A stretch of 24,100 nt of DNA, taken from Jimgerdemannia flammicorona. Its lineage: Eukaryota; Mucoromycota; Endogonomycetes; Endogonales; Endogonaceae. Shown piece after piece: positions 9,911 to 19,789 of the stretch. Each line of letters opens with the position of its first letter. Positions within the stretch are counted from its first letter, which is position 1. The stretch covers positions 1 through 24,100 of the forward strand of contig RBNI01001148.1 in assembly GCA_003990745.1 (NCBI GenBank), given 5' to 3'. A model generated the notes under the pieces. That model was given only the letters and a program-made list of their open reading frames with translations, was not told the origin of the DNA and ran no database searches. The translations under genes and the position numbers were made by a program.

Positions 9911-10064
9911 TAGAGTTGATCTGGATGAGATTCAATTCAGATTCATTATGTAATAGATTCAAATTAACTCAGATTGGTCTTATGATCTGATCTGGATTGA
10001 TCTGAATTGATCCAGATTGATCTATCCAGATTGATCTATCTGAATTGAAATCTTTGGTAACATC
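9911..10064. repeat. GATCTGGATT-rich segment, possible hAT left end
   Basis: Starts TAGAG at 9911, exactly where the copia fragment stops, and is built from variants of TGATCTGGAT, TGATCTGAAT and TGATCTATCCAGAT. The bases AATTAACTCAGATT at 9962-9975 reappear as the reverse complement with one mismatch at 21997-22010, beside a similar repeat-rich segment. hAT transposons often have short inverted ends starting TAGAG or CAGGG with many subterminal repeats, so this pair could be the two ends of the hAT element. An exact terminal inverted repeat was not found. Confidence 0.4.
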
Positions 10065-10140
10065 ACTCTTTCTTTTATTCCCTCTCTTCTTTTGTTCTTT
10101 CTTTATTCTTTTTCTTTGTTCTTTTTTCTTTTCTGCTACA
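10065..10140. repeat. polypyrimidine low-complexity tract
   Basis: About 75 bases almost entirely C and T on the plus strand (CTCTTTC, CCTCTCTTC, TTCTTTTT). A Lys/Arg-rich reading frame on the minus strand (10154-9969) is only a by-product of this composition. Confidence 0.7.
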
Positions 10141-10314
10141 TAATGAGCAAACAAAACAGCAGCCCTTAATCATACATTGGTCTAGTCTACTCATTTTTTA
10201 CCCTGCAATGATTATCAAAAGAGAGAGTATTCAAGGTAGAAATATACTCTCTGTTGACAATATTAGATTCTTTCTCATATGAGCAGCACACAAGCTACTC
10301 ATCAAGAGCTAAAG

Positions 10315-10682
10315 GGGCAATAGTGGTAGTGATGGTGATGGCAATGGCAGTAGTGATGGCAGAGATGAGGGAGAATTCTGGCAACAACTCATGGCAGTCC
10401 TTTAGATCTCGGAATTCACAGACCTCATAGCTATGTATATGGCAGCCTTTTTGGAGCAGCTGATAGTAGATGTAGGTTACTCACTCTGCCACTACTTGTT
10501 TACTTGTGTTTATTTAAATTTCCCCAGCATGACCCAATTCATCTCATGCTTTTCTTAGGGTCTACAGCTCTACAGTGAGATCTGCTGACTTTATTCACAA
10601 CATCTGGTCAAGATGAAGAAAGACTGGCAGATATTGTGGGGTATGCCTTTGGTGGCTGAGCTATTGAGTCAATGCATCATGT
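10315..10682 (+). pseudogene. unrecognised two-exon gene fragment
   Basis: A plus-strand frame reads GSDGDGNGSSDGRDEGEFWQ, then QLMAVL, a TAG, and TDLIAMYMAAFLEQLIVD up to 10471. A likely intron follows at 10472-10558 (87 nt, GTAGGT..TTCTTAG). In phase it continues with LYSEIC, a TGA and HLVKMKKDWQILWGMPLVAE to a TGA near 10682. The Gly/Ser/Asp-rich head followed by an amphipathic helical part, and a well-formed short intron, argue for a former spliced gene. I do not recognise the family. It is not one of the transposon proteins seen elsewhere in the window. Confidence 0.35.
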
Positions 10683-10735
10683 GATAGAGGTCTAAAAAGA
10701 AACAGAAGTAAGCCTTCATGAGCAATCTTGTGCAA

Positions 10736-11005
10736 CTCATACAACTTGTACAACTTATCAGCATGCAACTTATTTGCATGCAACTCACTTACTCACTCAC
10801 TTATATTTTTTTTCTAAAATACCTATCTCTGTATTTTATTTAACTTTATTTTTTATGTGGTCTCCCCCTAAAAAACACCCACATCTACATACAACTCATC
10901 TACATACAATTCATCTACATGCAATCTGCCTATACATAACTCATCTACATATAACTCATCTACATATAACTTATCTGCATGCAACCTGTCTGCATACTTA
11001 TCTCA
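10736..11005. repeat. 15-bp minisatellite
   Basis: From about 10883 to 11000 the unit AACTCATCTACATAC is repeated about eight times with substitutions (CATCTACATATAACT, CATCTGCATGCAACC). Looser relatives (CAACTTATCAGCATG) begin near 10736. It generates a His/Leu/Thr-rich open frame on the plus strand (10774-11082) that should not be taken as a gene. Confidence 0.75.
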
Positions 11006-11074
11006 GCCCCTCAGATCAGAGCTCAGTTCCATTGGAAAGAAGAGTTCAAAGTTACCTGAGTTTAACTATATTCA

Positions 11075-12236
11075 GTGTCTGAGCAAATAGAGAAATTCAA
11101 GGGCAAGATGTTTAGCATAAGCAGTGCCAGCATCATCATCAAGGCTTGGGGGTCTATATTCAAATCTGAGCTAATCATTCTTGACCAAGGAGTCTATTGG
11201 CCAATAAGAGTAACTAATGACAAAGAGAACTATATCATTATTAATGAATATAGAGAGGTGGTTGCAATGGTGGTAAGGAACCTCTATGGTGACAAGCTTC
11301 ACTGCTACATCAATGAAGTTTGTGAGGATTGTATCAAATACTGGGTGACAGGAAAAAGGGGGCAAAAAAAGCAAGGAGGGGGGGTTTGGATAGGAATTGA
11401 GTATACTGCAACATTGGTGAAGAGTGGGTTTCAGAGTTCTGAAATCTCTCACACTTGTCTCCCTTTTTTTTACTTCTCTTCAGATAATTACACTCTTTGC
11501 CAACATACTCTTTTTTGATATAATTCCAGAGATGTACAAGATTCTGTACCCCTACTAGAACTTTAGAAGTGCTGTTGAAGAGCAAACTATGTACAAGCAT
11601 AACATAGTCTGTATGGCAATAGTAGCTATAATCTGGAGTTCTTTGAGCAGATTGGTAGAGCATATGGCAGGCCAGCTTGGTGGTGATCTTGACATGGCTA
11701 TATATATATTCTTGGTATAATTTAGCATGTTATATGAGGTGAGGAGCTCTGCTTTATTTAGGTGCTGCAGCCTGGGGGGTTTCTGCCTCCCCCATATACA
11801 AAAAGGACTGACTGAATACCATCTATCTGATAGATTTCCAAGTTAGGGCTCCTGGGGCTGGACCAAGGGCAGGCATCCACTAGTACAGTCTGGCAGTACA
11901 AGGTCCTGAGCCAAGAGTTCACCCAACTATATACTCATGTCATATCAGGATACATCAGGCATAATGTTTCTCTGCCTATATACATAGATAACAATATCAC
12001 CCCAGTAATGTTCTATGTCCTGGAAAGGAAGGGCCCAATCTGAGAGGATAGTGGTAGAGTCTGGTATGATCTCACATATGGTTTCGGAGTCCCATTTGCA
12101 GCCAATATGGCCATTCTATTCCAACCATATGACCATCATGACACTATTGTCTTTGAGGAGAGCTTGGACACAACAGTCATCATACTTACAATAGATAACA
12201 GACTCATCAAGGCCTGGAACCAGTGAGTGGAGCAGT
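11075..12236 (+). pseudogene. unrecognised broken gene, several exons likely
   Basis: Three coding-like segments lie in one orientation. The first (about 11075-11345) reads INEYREVVAMVVRNLYGDKL and CYINEVCEDCIKYWV. The second (11518-11718) reads DIIPEMYKILYPY, a TAG, and MYKHNIVCMAIVAIIWSS. The third (about 11845-12225) reads VLSQEFTQLYTHVISGYIRH, DNNITPVMFYVLERKGPI, a TGA, and VWYDLTYGFGVPFAANMAIL and ends ..RLIKAWNQ at a TGA (12224-12226). AG-ended pyrimidine stretches (for example near 11759) would suit introns. I do not recognise the protein. It may continue the fragment at 10315-10682. Interrupting TAG and TGA codons where Trp or Gln would fit suggest the same mutation process as the transposons. 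Confidence 0.4.
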
Positions 12237-12489
12237 TTTTATAAGAGTTAGGCAATCTTTTATGAGGGTTAGGCAATCTTTTATTAGGGTTCAGCAGTTA
12301 TTTTGTATGAGTTAGGCTGGTAGCTGGATATCTCTTCTATAGCACTAGTTTAGCCATTATGCTGGACCCTACTAGTCTCTTGGCTCTGCTCTTATAGTAC
12401 TGCTGGTATGGTGCTATGGCATAGGACCAGAGTGCCCATGAGACCTGAACTGGTGATGGGGCCTGAATCTGTAGTAGACTTCAATTACT
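12237..12489. repeat. short 22-bp tandem repeat and unassigned DNA
   Basis: GAGTTAGGCAATCTTTTAT and variants occur about three times at 12245-12290 with a partial fourth. The rest up to 12489 has no recognisable gene. Confidence 0.5.
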
Positions 12490-12582
12490 AGAAGCACCCT
12501 CTGACTACTGAAAATGTTCTCTGACTGTCAGAAGTACCCTCTGACTGCCAGAAGTACCCTCTAACTACCAGAAGCACCCTCC
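12490..12582. repeat. 20-bp minisatellite
   Basis: Unit AGAAGTACCCTCTGACTGCC, about 4.5 copies with substitutions such as AGAAGCACCCTCTGACTACT. It lies directly before the longer-period array. Confidence 0.75.
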
Positions 12583-12591
12583 AATCTAGAC

Positions 12592-13135
12592 TTGGACTTC
12601 TTGGCAGCTTGGGGCTGCCCCTATACTACTGGTAGAGGGCTGCAAATTTTACATACTCCCTCTGCCAACTCTACCAACCTCCAGCCCAGACACAGACTGC
12701 TGGGAAGAGTCTTGCCTATCCCAGACACTTGTAGCTTGGGGCTGCCCCTTGCTGCTGGTGGAGGGCTGCAAATTTTGCACACTCTCTCTGCCAACCCCAT
12801 GTCCACCAACCCCACTAACTGATTCTGCTCACTCATCTGGGTACTAACAGCTTGGGGCTACTTCTTACTACTGATAGAGGGTCATAAATTTTGCATGCTC
12901 TCTCTGCCTACTCCCCCACTCTGCCAACCCCCCTATTCTGGATACTTGTGACTTAGGGCTGCTCCTTACTGCTAGCAGAGGGCAACAAATTTTATGTGCT
13001 CTCTCTACTGACCCCATGCCCACTAACCTATCTATCAATTTGGGTACTGATAGCTTAGGGCTGCCCCTTGCTACTGGTGGAGGGCCACAAATTTTGTACA
13101 CTCTCTTTGTCACTACCAACTCCACCAACCACTGC
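12592..13135. repeat. imperfect tandem array, period about 100-126 bp
   Basis: The block GCTTGGGGCTGCCCCTTGCT, followed by a GGTGGAGGGC and AAATTTTGCACACTCTCTCT part, recurs with starts near 12607, 12733, 12850, 12951 and 13053. Five units therefore have spacings of 126, 117, 101 and 102 bp, the differences being indels in the CCAACCCC-rich part. Open frames on both strands across it (12592-12822 plus; 13140-12868 minus) repeat the same peptide blocks and reflect the array rather than a gene. Confidence 0.8.
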
Positions 13136-13479
13136 CTCACTTAGGCTACAAACTCTAGGCTGAGTCCTCAGGTTTTTTTTCCTTTTTATTTTTGAAAGGT
13201 ATTAAATATTCCACAAGGCCAACCAACTTATCTGCAAATCCCCAGGACCTACCAAATTTTAGCAGCCCAAGCTCCACCAAGACTTCAGATACATATATGC
13301 CCAGATTGTCTCAGCATTCAGCACACACCTCTTTGGGGCAACAAGGTCTACTCTACCTGAGAACACCTACTTGATGGGAGTGCTGGAGGTAGGAATTACC
13401 AAGTAGTTCTGAGCTATACTACACAGGCTGGGAAAGTCTATTTAATGCAGCTGCATGCTCTGGTGGATAGGGCAGTAGT
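13136..13479. other. intervening DNA, no clear gene
   Basis: Contains a T-run at 13174-13182 and a short Ser/Thr/Pro-rich plus-strand frame (13192-13374) without recognisable motif. Its last bases are the left copy of the LINE target duplication. If the hAT element is split by the LINE, this DNA should be the downstream continuation of the hAT 3' part at 19381, but I could not read the expected C-terminal dimerisation residues in it. Confidence 0.4.
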
Positions 13480-13495
13480 TAGATTGATGGGTTAA
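13480..13495. repeat. LINE target-site duplication, left copy
   Basis: TAGATTGATGGGTTAA; identical to 19366-19381 except one G/A difference. Direct repeats of this length flanking a poly(A)-ended element are the product of target-primed reverse transcription. Confidence 0.85.
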
Positions 13496-15605
13496 CACAG
13501 CACTCTTTTTAGTACCATTCAGGTTACACAATCTTTGAAAAGCTCTTACAACATCATTTATTGGAGAAAGTGACTAGCAATATAGTGACTGACTGGCAAT
13601 CTGAGGTGCATACTGAGTAGGGTGGCCCAAGTACATTCGACTGACAGCAGGTGGGGCAAGGCCCTGGGCTGGAGGGAGGTATGAGAGGGCTGTTAGCAGG
13701 AGGACATAGTAGAGGAGGGGGCAGTGGTGGAGGACCAGGGTCTGGAAGAGCAAGCTTTGTAGAGACGGTGAAGGAGAGACAGCAGGCATCTGGGCTGGAG
13801 GGATGGCTGAGGAGAGGCAAGGAAGTGGGGAGGACAGTGGTATAGGAGAGGATAGTCCTTAGTAGTGGAGGCAGTGGAGCTGGGGGTGTAGTGGCTGGGA
13901 AGAGCATGATGGCTGATAGAGATGGGACTGCCAATCTGGAAAAAATCCAGATGTGACTGCCAATGGTGGGGCTGAGCAGCAGGGGCTTGGAAGATTGGGG
14001 GATTTGGTAGATAGTATGATAGGCCTAGTGGTAGCTCCATTACTCAAGAAATCGATCTCAGTGTTTGCAGTTACTCTGTACTTCCAGGGCCTAGCAGTGA
14101 TGGTAAAAATAGTACTGGATCTCATTGCTAAACAGATGGCTGGAGCTGCATCTGTAAAGTTTCTGAAGGGTTTAGAGGGGGTGGAGGTGGGATTTGAGGA
14201 GACTGAGCCATTGGAGGAGGCACTGAAGGTGGGACTGATGGTTGGAGAGATGTGTGTTCTGATGACATGCTGTCTGAGGTGGGATCCCAGGGTGGTACAA
14301 CTGATGGTGAAAGGAGTACCTATGGTGATAGTAGTGGAGACGAGAAGGAGAGTTGAAGAGGTTATGGCAGAGTATGGTGATGTAGTGGACATCAGCTTTA
14401 GAGTATGGGAAGGGACCTTGCTCCAGACTAGAGATGTTGATGTGAGGATTCAGCTGGTGAGAAAGGAAGCTACTGGGAAGATAAGGGACTGGCCTTCAGT
14501 GATGGTCTGGGGGGCAATCTTGTGCAAGGTGACGAGGGTGAAGGAGAGTGAGAAGGAGGAAGAGGACTTGCTGGAAGCACTGGAAGAGCTGGGTGGTGCA
14601 GTAGAGCAAAGGGCAAAGGCTTGGAAGGCATTTGAGGAGACCATGCACCTGGAGGTAGTGGATGGGAAGCAGATCTGAGTAGACAAGGGGCAGTGGAAAA
14701 GGGCTCAGGGGTGTAAGAGACAGAAGGAACTGCTAGCAAAGCTAGAGGGGAGGCCACAGAAGAGTGCAGGCAGAATGGTAGAGACAGCAGGTACTAAAGC
14801 GAGTGTCTGGGTAGGCGAGAGTGGTGGGAGCACTGAGAAGGGGACTGGAAAGGACAGAGAGGTGGCGGGCAATGACCTCTATGCTGATGGCATGTTTGAG
14901 ATCTGGGAGGAGGATGGGGAAGCCTCATCTACCCCTACCCCACTTATCAGATGTGGTCTAGCTTCCTGATGCAGGATGGAGGAGGATGTGCCTATGCGGA
15001 GGGCCCAATAAGTTCAATTTGGAGTTCCAGAGGAGGTGGATGGAGGACAAAGAGTAGCAGTCGGAGAGGAGGAACTGGTGGATGTCCCTGAGGCATGGGA
15101 TGAGTCTGTGAGTGCCAGAGCTGACACCACAATGCTGGATGGAGAGAGGCCAGTAACTCCTGGAGGGAAGGAGGTGGGGAATCTACTTTGGATGTATCAG
15201 ATGATGAATAATCTGGTGGCTGATGAGTTGGGGGAGGTGGACTTGAGAGTCATGAGTGATGAGCATTGGGCAAGGATCCTGTAGGGAGATGGAGTAGTGT
15301 TAGCATTGAAGGTGGAAATTCTTGCCATATACTTGGGGGAGGAAGGGTATGAGGTGGATGAGGAGTGGGAGGCAGAATTGGCAGGCATTGCTGGTGAGAG
15401 GGCTGAATACTGCTAGACCAAGCATCATGGATTGCAGCTCTGGCAGGAGGTCTGTCTGGAGTACTGAGAAGAGTTTGAGGAGAGGGCAGATGGGGAGATG
15501 AATGAGCTGTTGGCTGGATTGGAGGCTCAGAGGGCAGAGGAGGAAGCAGTGACTGCAGAACATAATCTGGACTTGGTACAGAAAGAGAGGAACATAGAGC
15601 AGTAG
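13496..15605 (+). pseudogene. LINE ORF1
   Basis: The reading starts at the very first bases (YHSGYTIFEKLLQHHLLEK), passes a Gly-rich part (GGHSRGGGSGGGPGSG near 13700), shifts frame near 13945 and then stays in one frame to the TAG at 15603-15605. The longest open piece is 241 codons (13953-14678) with acidic, helical composition such as KESEKEEEDLLEALEELGGA. Internal stops occur at 14676, 14967, 15282 and a few later places, often TAG or TGA where CAG or TGG would fit. No CCHC knuckle or RRM is visible. By position it is the nucleic-acid-binding ORF1 protein that forms the LINE ribonucleoprotein. The same protein is recognisable in the remnant at 3415-5150. Confidence 0.75.
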
Positions 15606-15636
15606 AGATGAATGAGATAACACACCATATTTCACT

Positions 15637-18600
15637 ATGAATAATACAATCAACATTTTTTCTTTGAATGTGAATGGGCTGAGGAGTACTTTTTGATATA
15701 GGAACATTTTTACTTGGCTGAAGGGATTGGAGGCCGATCTCTTCCTATTGCAGGATGTCCAGTGTGAAGATGATTTGGATAGACTAGATTGGACGAAGGA
15801 ATGGGGAAGAGAGGTAGTTTGGAAGGGCAAGGTGGGAATTCTGGTATGGAGAGGCAGAGGGGAGATAGGGGATGTAAGGAGCTGGGGGGATAGACTGGTC
15901 TAGAGAGAATGGATATGTAAGGGTTGGGAGCCAGTCATGGTGGGCTCATATTACTGTCCTGCCATATGAAGTGAGTGTGTGGATTGGGTGTGGGGTCTCC
16001 TGGAGAGTGGAGTCCTTGCAGAAGCTGGAGTAGATATACTGGGTGGAGATTTCAATATGGTCTGGGATGTGTGGTTGGATAGAACAGATGGTGGCCAGAG
16101 AGCTGAGACTAGGAGTGGAGGGCTGGTAGTATGGGAAGAGGTAGAAAGACTTAGTACTTTGGTAGATGTGGGTAGGAAATACTGGGGAGATAGGAGAGTG
16201 TACATATATTGGGCAGGGGGTCTGGGGACAAGGATTAACTGGATTCTGATAGCTAGCTGCTGGGGCTTGGATGTCTGAAAGTCACTGGAGGTGGAATGGT
16301 GCCCATGGTCAGATCATTGGGGGTTGTTGAGATGAGGACATTTCAGGGAGAGTGGGGATAGGCCTGGACATTGGCATCTCAATGCCTCCTTATTAGATGA
16401 TGGGACCTGGTGAGATATGTGGGCTGAAGATATATAACTAAGAGTGACAAGCTGGAGACAGGAAGGTGCCCCTGTCGGTATCCAGTGGATGAGGTTGAAA
16501 GAGAGGGCAAGGGCTTACTGGAGTGAGGTTGGCAAGGAGGTGGGGAAGCAGAGAAGGCAACAGATGAGATGGGCTACTGATAGGCTATCTAGGCTCTTAG
16601 AGGATTGGGCAGGCCTGGTGACATTGGTTGGAGGCGAGGACTGGAGGATGAGGAGGGCTAAAATAGAAGTTGGAGAATTGCAATAGGTGTTGTAGGAAGA
16701 AGAGGAGGCCAGGGTATAGAGCTTGGCTGTGCGGCTTCATTGGCAGAGTTTGGAGGAAGGGGAGAGGCCCTCAAAGTACCTTATGAGGGCCCTTCAGGCG
16801 AGAAGAGTGCAGTAATGATAGGAAGGGGTGATTGACTCTGAAGGTATATTAGTATATAGGGTACAAGACATTCTTGGATCACTGAAGGAGTGGTAGAGTG
16901 GATTGTGGAGTGAGAAGGAGGGTGGAGCTGATCCTGATGCCATTGATCAGATATTGGAGAATTGGCAACCCCCACAAGTGGATGGGCTGGAGGACTTGGT
17001 GCTGTCAGTTCAAGAGAAAGAGATCTGTTAGGTTCTTGCAGTGACAACACTGGGTACAGTACCGAGGGAGGGTGGCCTGCCCTGGGACTTCTGAAAGAAA
17101 ATGGTGAGAGACTGGGTGAGATGACGGTACTGTGTGACTTTATCCTGCAGACAGGGAGATGGGTGGGGGAGCAGGATCTGGGGCTGGTAACATTGCTCTA
17201 CAAGAACAAAGGAAGGAGAGAAGACTGGAAGAACTGGTGGCTGATCATGCTGCTGGATATGGACAGAAAATTGGTCATGAAGGTGGTAGTTGTGAGGCTA
17301 CAGAAGGTGGCTCAGCAAGTTTTGGGTATTGAGCAGAGGGGCTTTATAGGTGGCTGGCTTATTTGGGATAGCACAGCCTGGGTGCATGGCATTATTGAAG
17401 AGGTACAGGCTTGTGGACTGGATGGGAGACTGGTCTTCTTAGATCAGGAGAAGGCTTATGACAGGGTGTAGAGAGTCTGGTTAGCTAGAGTATTGGACAG
17501 AATTGGAGTTCCACACCAGTTCTAGTCAGTGATGGTCAGCTTGTTGGAAGGAAGTAGGGCTGCACTCATTTGCAATAGGCATAGAGGGGTATTGTTTTCT
17601 CTGGGAAGGGGTGTTCCACAGGGGAACCCACTGTCTCCCATTCTGTATGCTCTTTCACTGAAACCCCTAATGGACAAAATTCAGAGGAAGATAGAAGGGC
17701 TCAATATCTTTGATATCAGGTAGAAAGTTGGAACCTTTGCAGATGATATAGTGGTTGGCCTGGGTTCTATTGCTGATGTTGAGGAGCTACAGAAGACAGT
17801 GGAGTGGTATGAGATGAACTCAGGGGCCAAACTCAATTGGCACAAGTGTGAGACAATAGTATTAGACAATGGCCTGATGGGGGGAGACATTATTGGAACA
17901 ATAGTCCCTGCTGGCAAGGCAGTATGGTACTTGGGCATTTATTTGTCAGTATATGGATCAGTACTTCCCAGACTCTAGTGGGAACAGTGAATTGGAGTCT
18001 GGGGGGAGGCCCTGCAGAGCTGGGGTGGTTGCCACTTGTCTCTGGTAGGGCATATATCGGTTCTGAATATCTATTGGCTGCCAAAGCTGTGGTATCTGGC
18101 TTATCATTTGGACTTCCTAGCCTGGATGGTGAAGAGACTATTGAAGTTGGCCAAAGGGTGGATCTGGGCTGAAAGGAGAAGTCAGATCAGTTGGAAAGTC
18201 TTGTTCTTACCAGTGGAAAGATGAGGTCTTGGACTGGTTGACTTTCTGAAGAGATTACATTGTTTGAGAGTGTAGTGGTTGAAGAGAGTGATGGAGCTGA
18301 GAGGGGGCAGTTGAGTTCCACTCTTGCAGAAAGTTTGAGAGCTGAGGTCTGTGCCAAGAGACTCAACAGGAGATCTCCTATCATTGGTTGGGCTTCAGAA
18401 CATTGCCCAAGTGTGTTACAAAGATTTCTGGTGGGGAGTAGTAGAGGGGGTGCACTGTATTGGAATTCATTGGTGTGGAAATGAGGGAGATGAGGCTTGG
18501 GACCCAGTAATGTAGAGATGGGATCAAGTGTTGCTGGGAGATATGCCCTTAGCTGAGTTTGACATTGGTGATGGGATAGATTGCCAATGAGGACTGGGCC

Positions 18601-18992
18601 AGGATATGTAGCCTAGTGGATGGCAGGGGGTGGGGATCGGTGAGGAGTGGGACTGGCATAGCATTTGGGCTTAGAGTGCTGAGGTGCAGAGGTGGATGCC
18701 ACTGAAGTACTGGGTGATCTGGTGGCACATGTTGAGGAGGAATGTTATGCTCAACTTCCATTCAGGCCACCTTGTCAAGGGGGGTTGCTTTGACTGTGAG
18801 GAGTGCCACAATGTTGGGCAGGTCAAGGGATATGTGCAGACACCTGAACATTGGCTAGGAGAGTGCGAGATACTTAGTGACTTTTGGAGGATTATTGGGG
18901 ATCGTTTGGGAGTAGTATATAGGAGGTATGGCATATGGGGCTGGTGGGAGAACTTGAGGGATAGACTGGTGGGGGGGGTGAGAAAGGAGTAG
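15637..18992 (+). pseudogene. LINE ORF2: endonuclease, reverse transcriptase, zinc knuckle
   Basis: Starts MNNTINIFSLNVNGLRS 32 bp after the ORF1 stop. The endonuclease part has LNVNGL, LLQDVQCE, LGGDFNMVWD (16039-16068) and WSDHW (SDH at 16309-16317), all hallmarks of APE-type nucleases. A linker follows with SLEEGERPSKYL and EGGLPWDF, the family 'GPDGLP.EFYK' block. After a single frameshift near 17100 the RT reads VTLLYKNKGRREDWKNWW, FLDQEKAYDRV (17436-17468), GVPQGNPLSPILY (17610 on), FADD (17736-17747), SGAKLNWHKC and LSLVGHISVLNIYWLPKLWY. The C-terminal knuckle has Cys at 18795 and 18804, His at 18849 and Cys at 18864. The protein nicks target DNA and reverse-transcribes the LINE RNA there. 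In-frame stops occur throughout, so this copy cannot act, although the catalytic motifs themselves survive. Confidence 0.9.
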
Positions 18993-19365
18993 CTCACATT
19001 GGGTTGAGCTCTGGCAATTTGAGTGGGGTTGACAGGTTACTGGTTATTTGTTTTTGAAGGTGAGAGGTGATTGAGCCTAGGGTAGTGGCTGCAGCACTGG
19101 CATAGACTGATGGAAGACACCCTGACAGGCTGGTGGCTGGGTTGGGGATTACAGGGTGGGCATTGGTGTCACTTGGTAGAGAAGATTTGTAGGCAGAGTG
19201 GGGGTAGGGTGGGAGTGATAGGTGCAAAGGTGACTTTTGTTGATAATGATATAGAGAGAGGTTCCCCCATGGGGATCAGGTAGTGGGAGGCAATATTGTA
19301 TACTTGTTTATAGAATGGTAATAAATGGTGAAGTTCAAGTGACTTTAAAAAAAAAAAAAAAAAAA
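18993..19365 (+). other. LINE 3' UTR, poly(A) signal and tail
   Basis: About 330 bases without coding motif follow the ORF2 stop. AATAAA at 19320-19325 lies about 21 bases before an A-run (19347-19365). Non-LTR elements of this kind end in poly(A) because reverse transcription starts on the RNA tail. Confidence 0.8.
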
Positions 19366-19381
19366 TAGATTGGTGGGTTAA
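19366..19381. repeat. LINE target-site duplication, right copy
   Basis: TAGATTGGTGGGTTAA directly follows the A-run and pairs with 13480-13495. Confidence 0.85.
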
Positions 19382-19716
19382 ATTGGCCCAATGCCCATCT
19401 GACAACCCACCTTCTACCAGTTGAGTACCTCCACACCCTTCAGCAGGATCATGTGGTCACTGGTAAGGTAAATGGTAAGTTCATCTATTAACAGCAGCTC
19501 TTCTACTAATGGCTCCCTCTTCCTCTTTCTGCTGAAGTAAATGTGGGACAGGAGGGATCTCTCAGTATATTCATCTAGACTTTGGTCAAAACCTTGTAGC
19601 AGTATATAGTTTTTCCAATATACTTCAATTATAGCCTGCTTGGTTCTCTTAATAAAGTACTGCTCCCAGCCTTGATATTTATGGTATTGTAGCTTTAAGT
19701 ATAGGTCCAGCATTAT

Positions 19717-19789
19717 TTGGAAAAAAGAGAGTAAGTTTTTATGGGGGTTTTTCTGTTTTGAAAGAGGCAATGGTCATATATCAACATAC
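19717..19789 (-). other. probable intron of the hAT transposase
   Basis: Between AIYSIST and IMLDLYLKLQYHKY, which are adjacent in hAT proteins, lies a 73-nt minus-strand insertion. It begins GTATGT, has a CTTACTC branch-like element and a T-run, and ends CCAA where an AG would be expected. It looks like a spliceosomal intron whose acceptor was lost by one G-to-A change. Confidence 0.4.

Larger units (their letters stand above)
13496..19365 (+). mobile_element. L1-like LINE, nearly complete, 5.87 kb
   Basis: Bounded on the left by a 16-bp direct repeat and on the right by AATAAA (19320-19325), about 20 A residues (19347-19365) and the matching repeat. It contains ORF1 (13496-15605) and ORF2 (15637-18992) with apurinic endonuclease, reverse transcriptase and a C-terminal zinc knuckle. 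RT motifs FLDQEKAYDRV, GVPQGNPLSPILY and FADD resemble L1-type fungal LINEs more than Tad1. Whether the 5' end is complete is unclear, because ORF1 already seems to be in frame at the first bases and the older copy at 3415 may extend further upstream. Stops and one frameshift make it inactive, but it is far less decayed than the copy at 3415-5150. It is inserted beside the hAT transposase gene. Confidence 0.9.

Noticed and set aside
10774..11082. Plus-strand 102-codon frame rich in His, Leu and Thr
   Set aside because: Generated by the 15-bp tandem repeat (HLHTTHLHT pattern); no independent protein signal.
12245..12290. GTTAGGCAATC and GGTTAGG words resembling telomere repeats
   Set aside because: The unit is about 22 bp and not TTAGGG arrays; only about three copies.
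10883..13135. Possible CRISPR-like array
   Set aside because: Repeats are directly tandem with no unique spacers, and the genome is clearly eukaryotic.
13554..14757. Long Pro/Ser/Thr-rich open frames on the minus strand (up to 177 codons)
   Set aside because: They lie antisense to LINE ORF1, whose G-rich sense strand removes stops from the antisense frames. Composition is low-complexity and the mutated copy at 3415-5150 does not keep them.
15300..15830. Minus-strand frame of 176 codons, hydrophobic
   Set aside because: It crosses the ORF1/ORF2 boundary of the LINE antisense, where sense-strand motifs (LNVNGL) are clear.
17924..18172. Alternative plus-strand frame of 82 codons inside LINE ORF2
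   Set aside because: The neighbouring frame carries the RT thumb block LSLVGHISVLNIYWLPKLWY, which fits the family; this one does not.
13496..18992. Stop-codon reassignment (TAG or TGA read through) in LINE ORFs
   Set aside because: All three stops occur, there is a frameshift as well, and the stops fit CAG/TGG transitions; decay is the simpler explanation.
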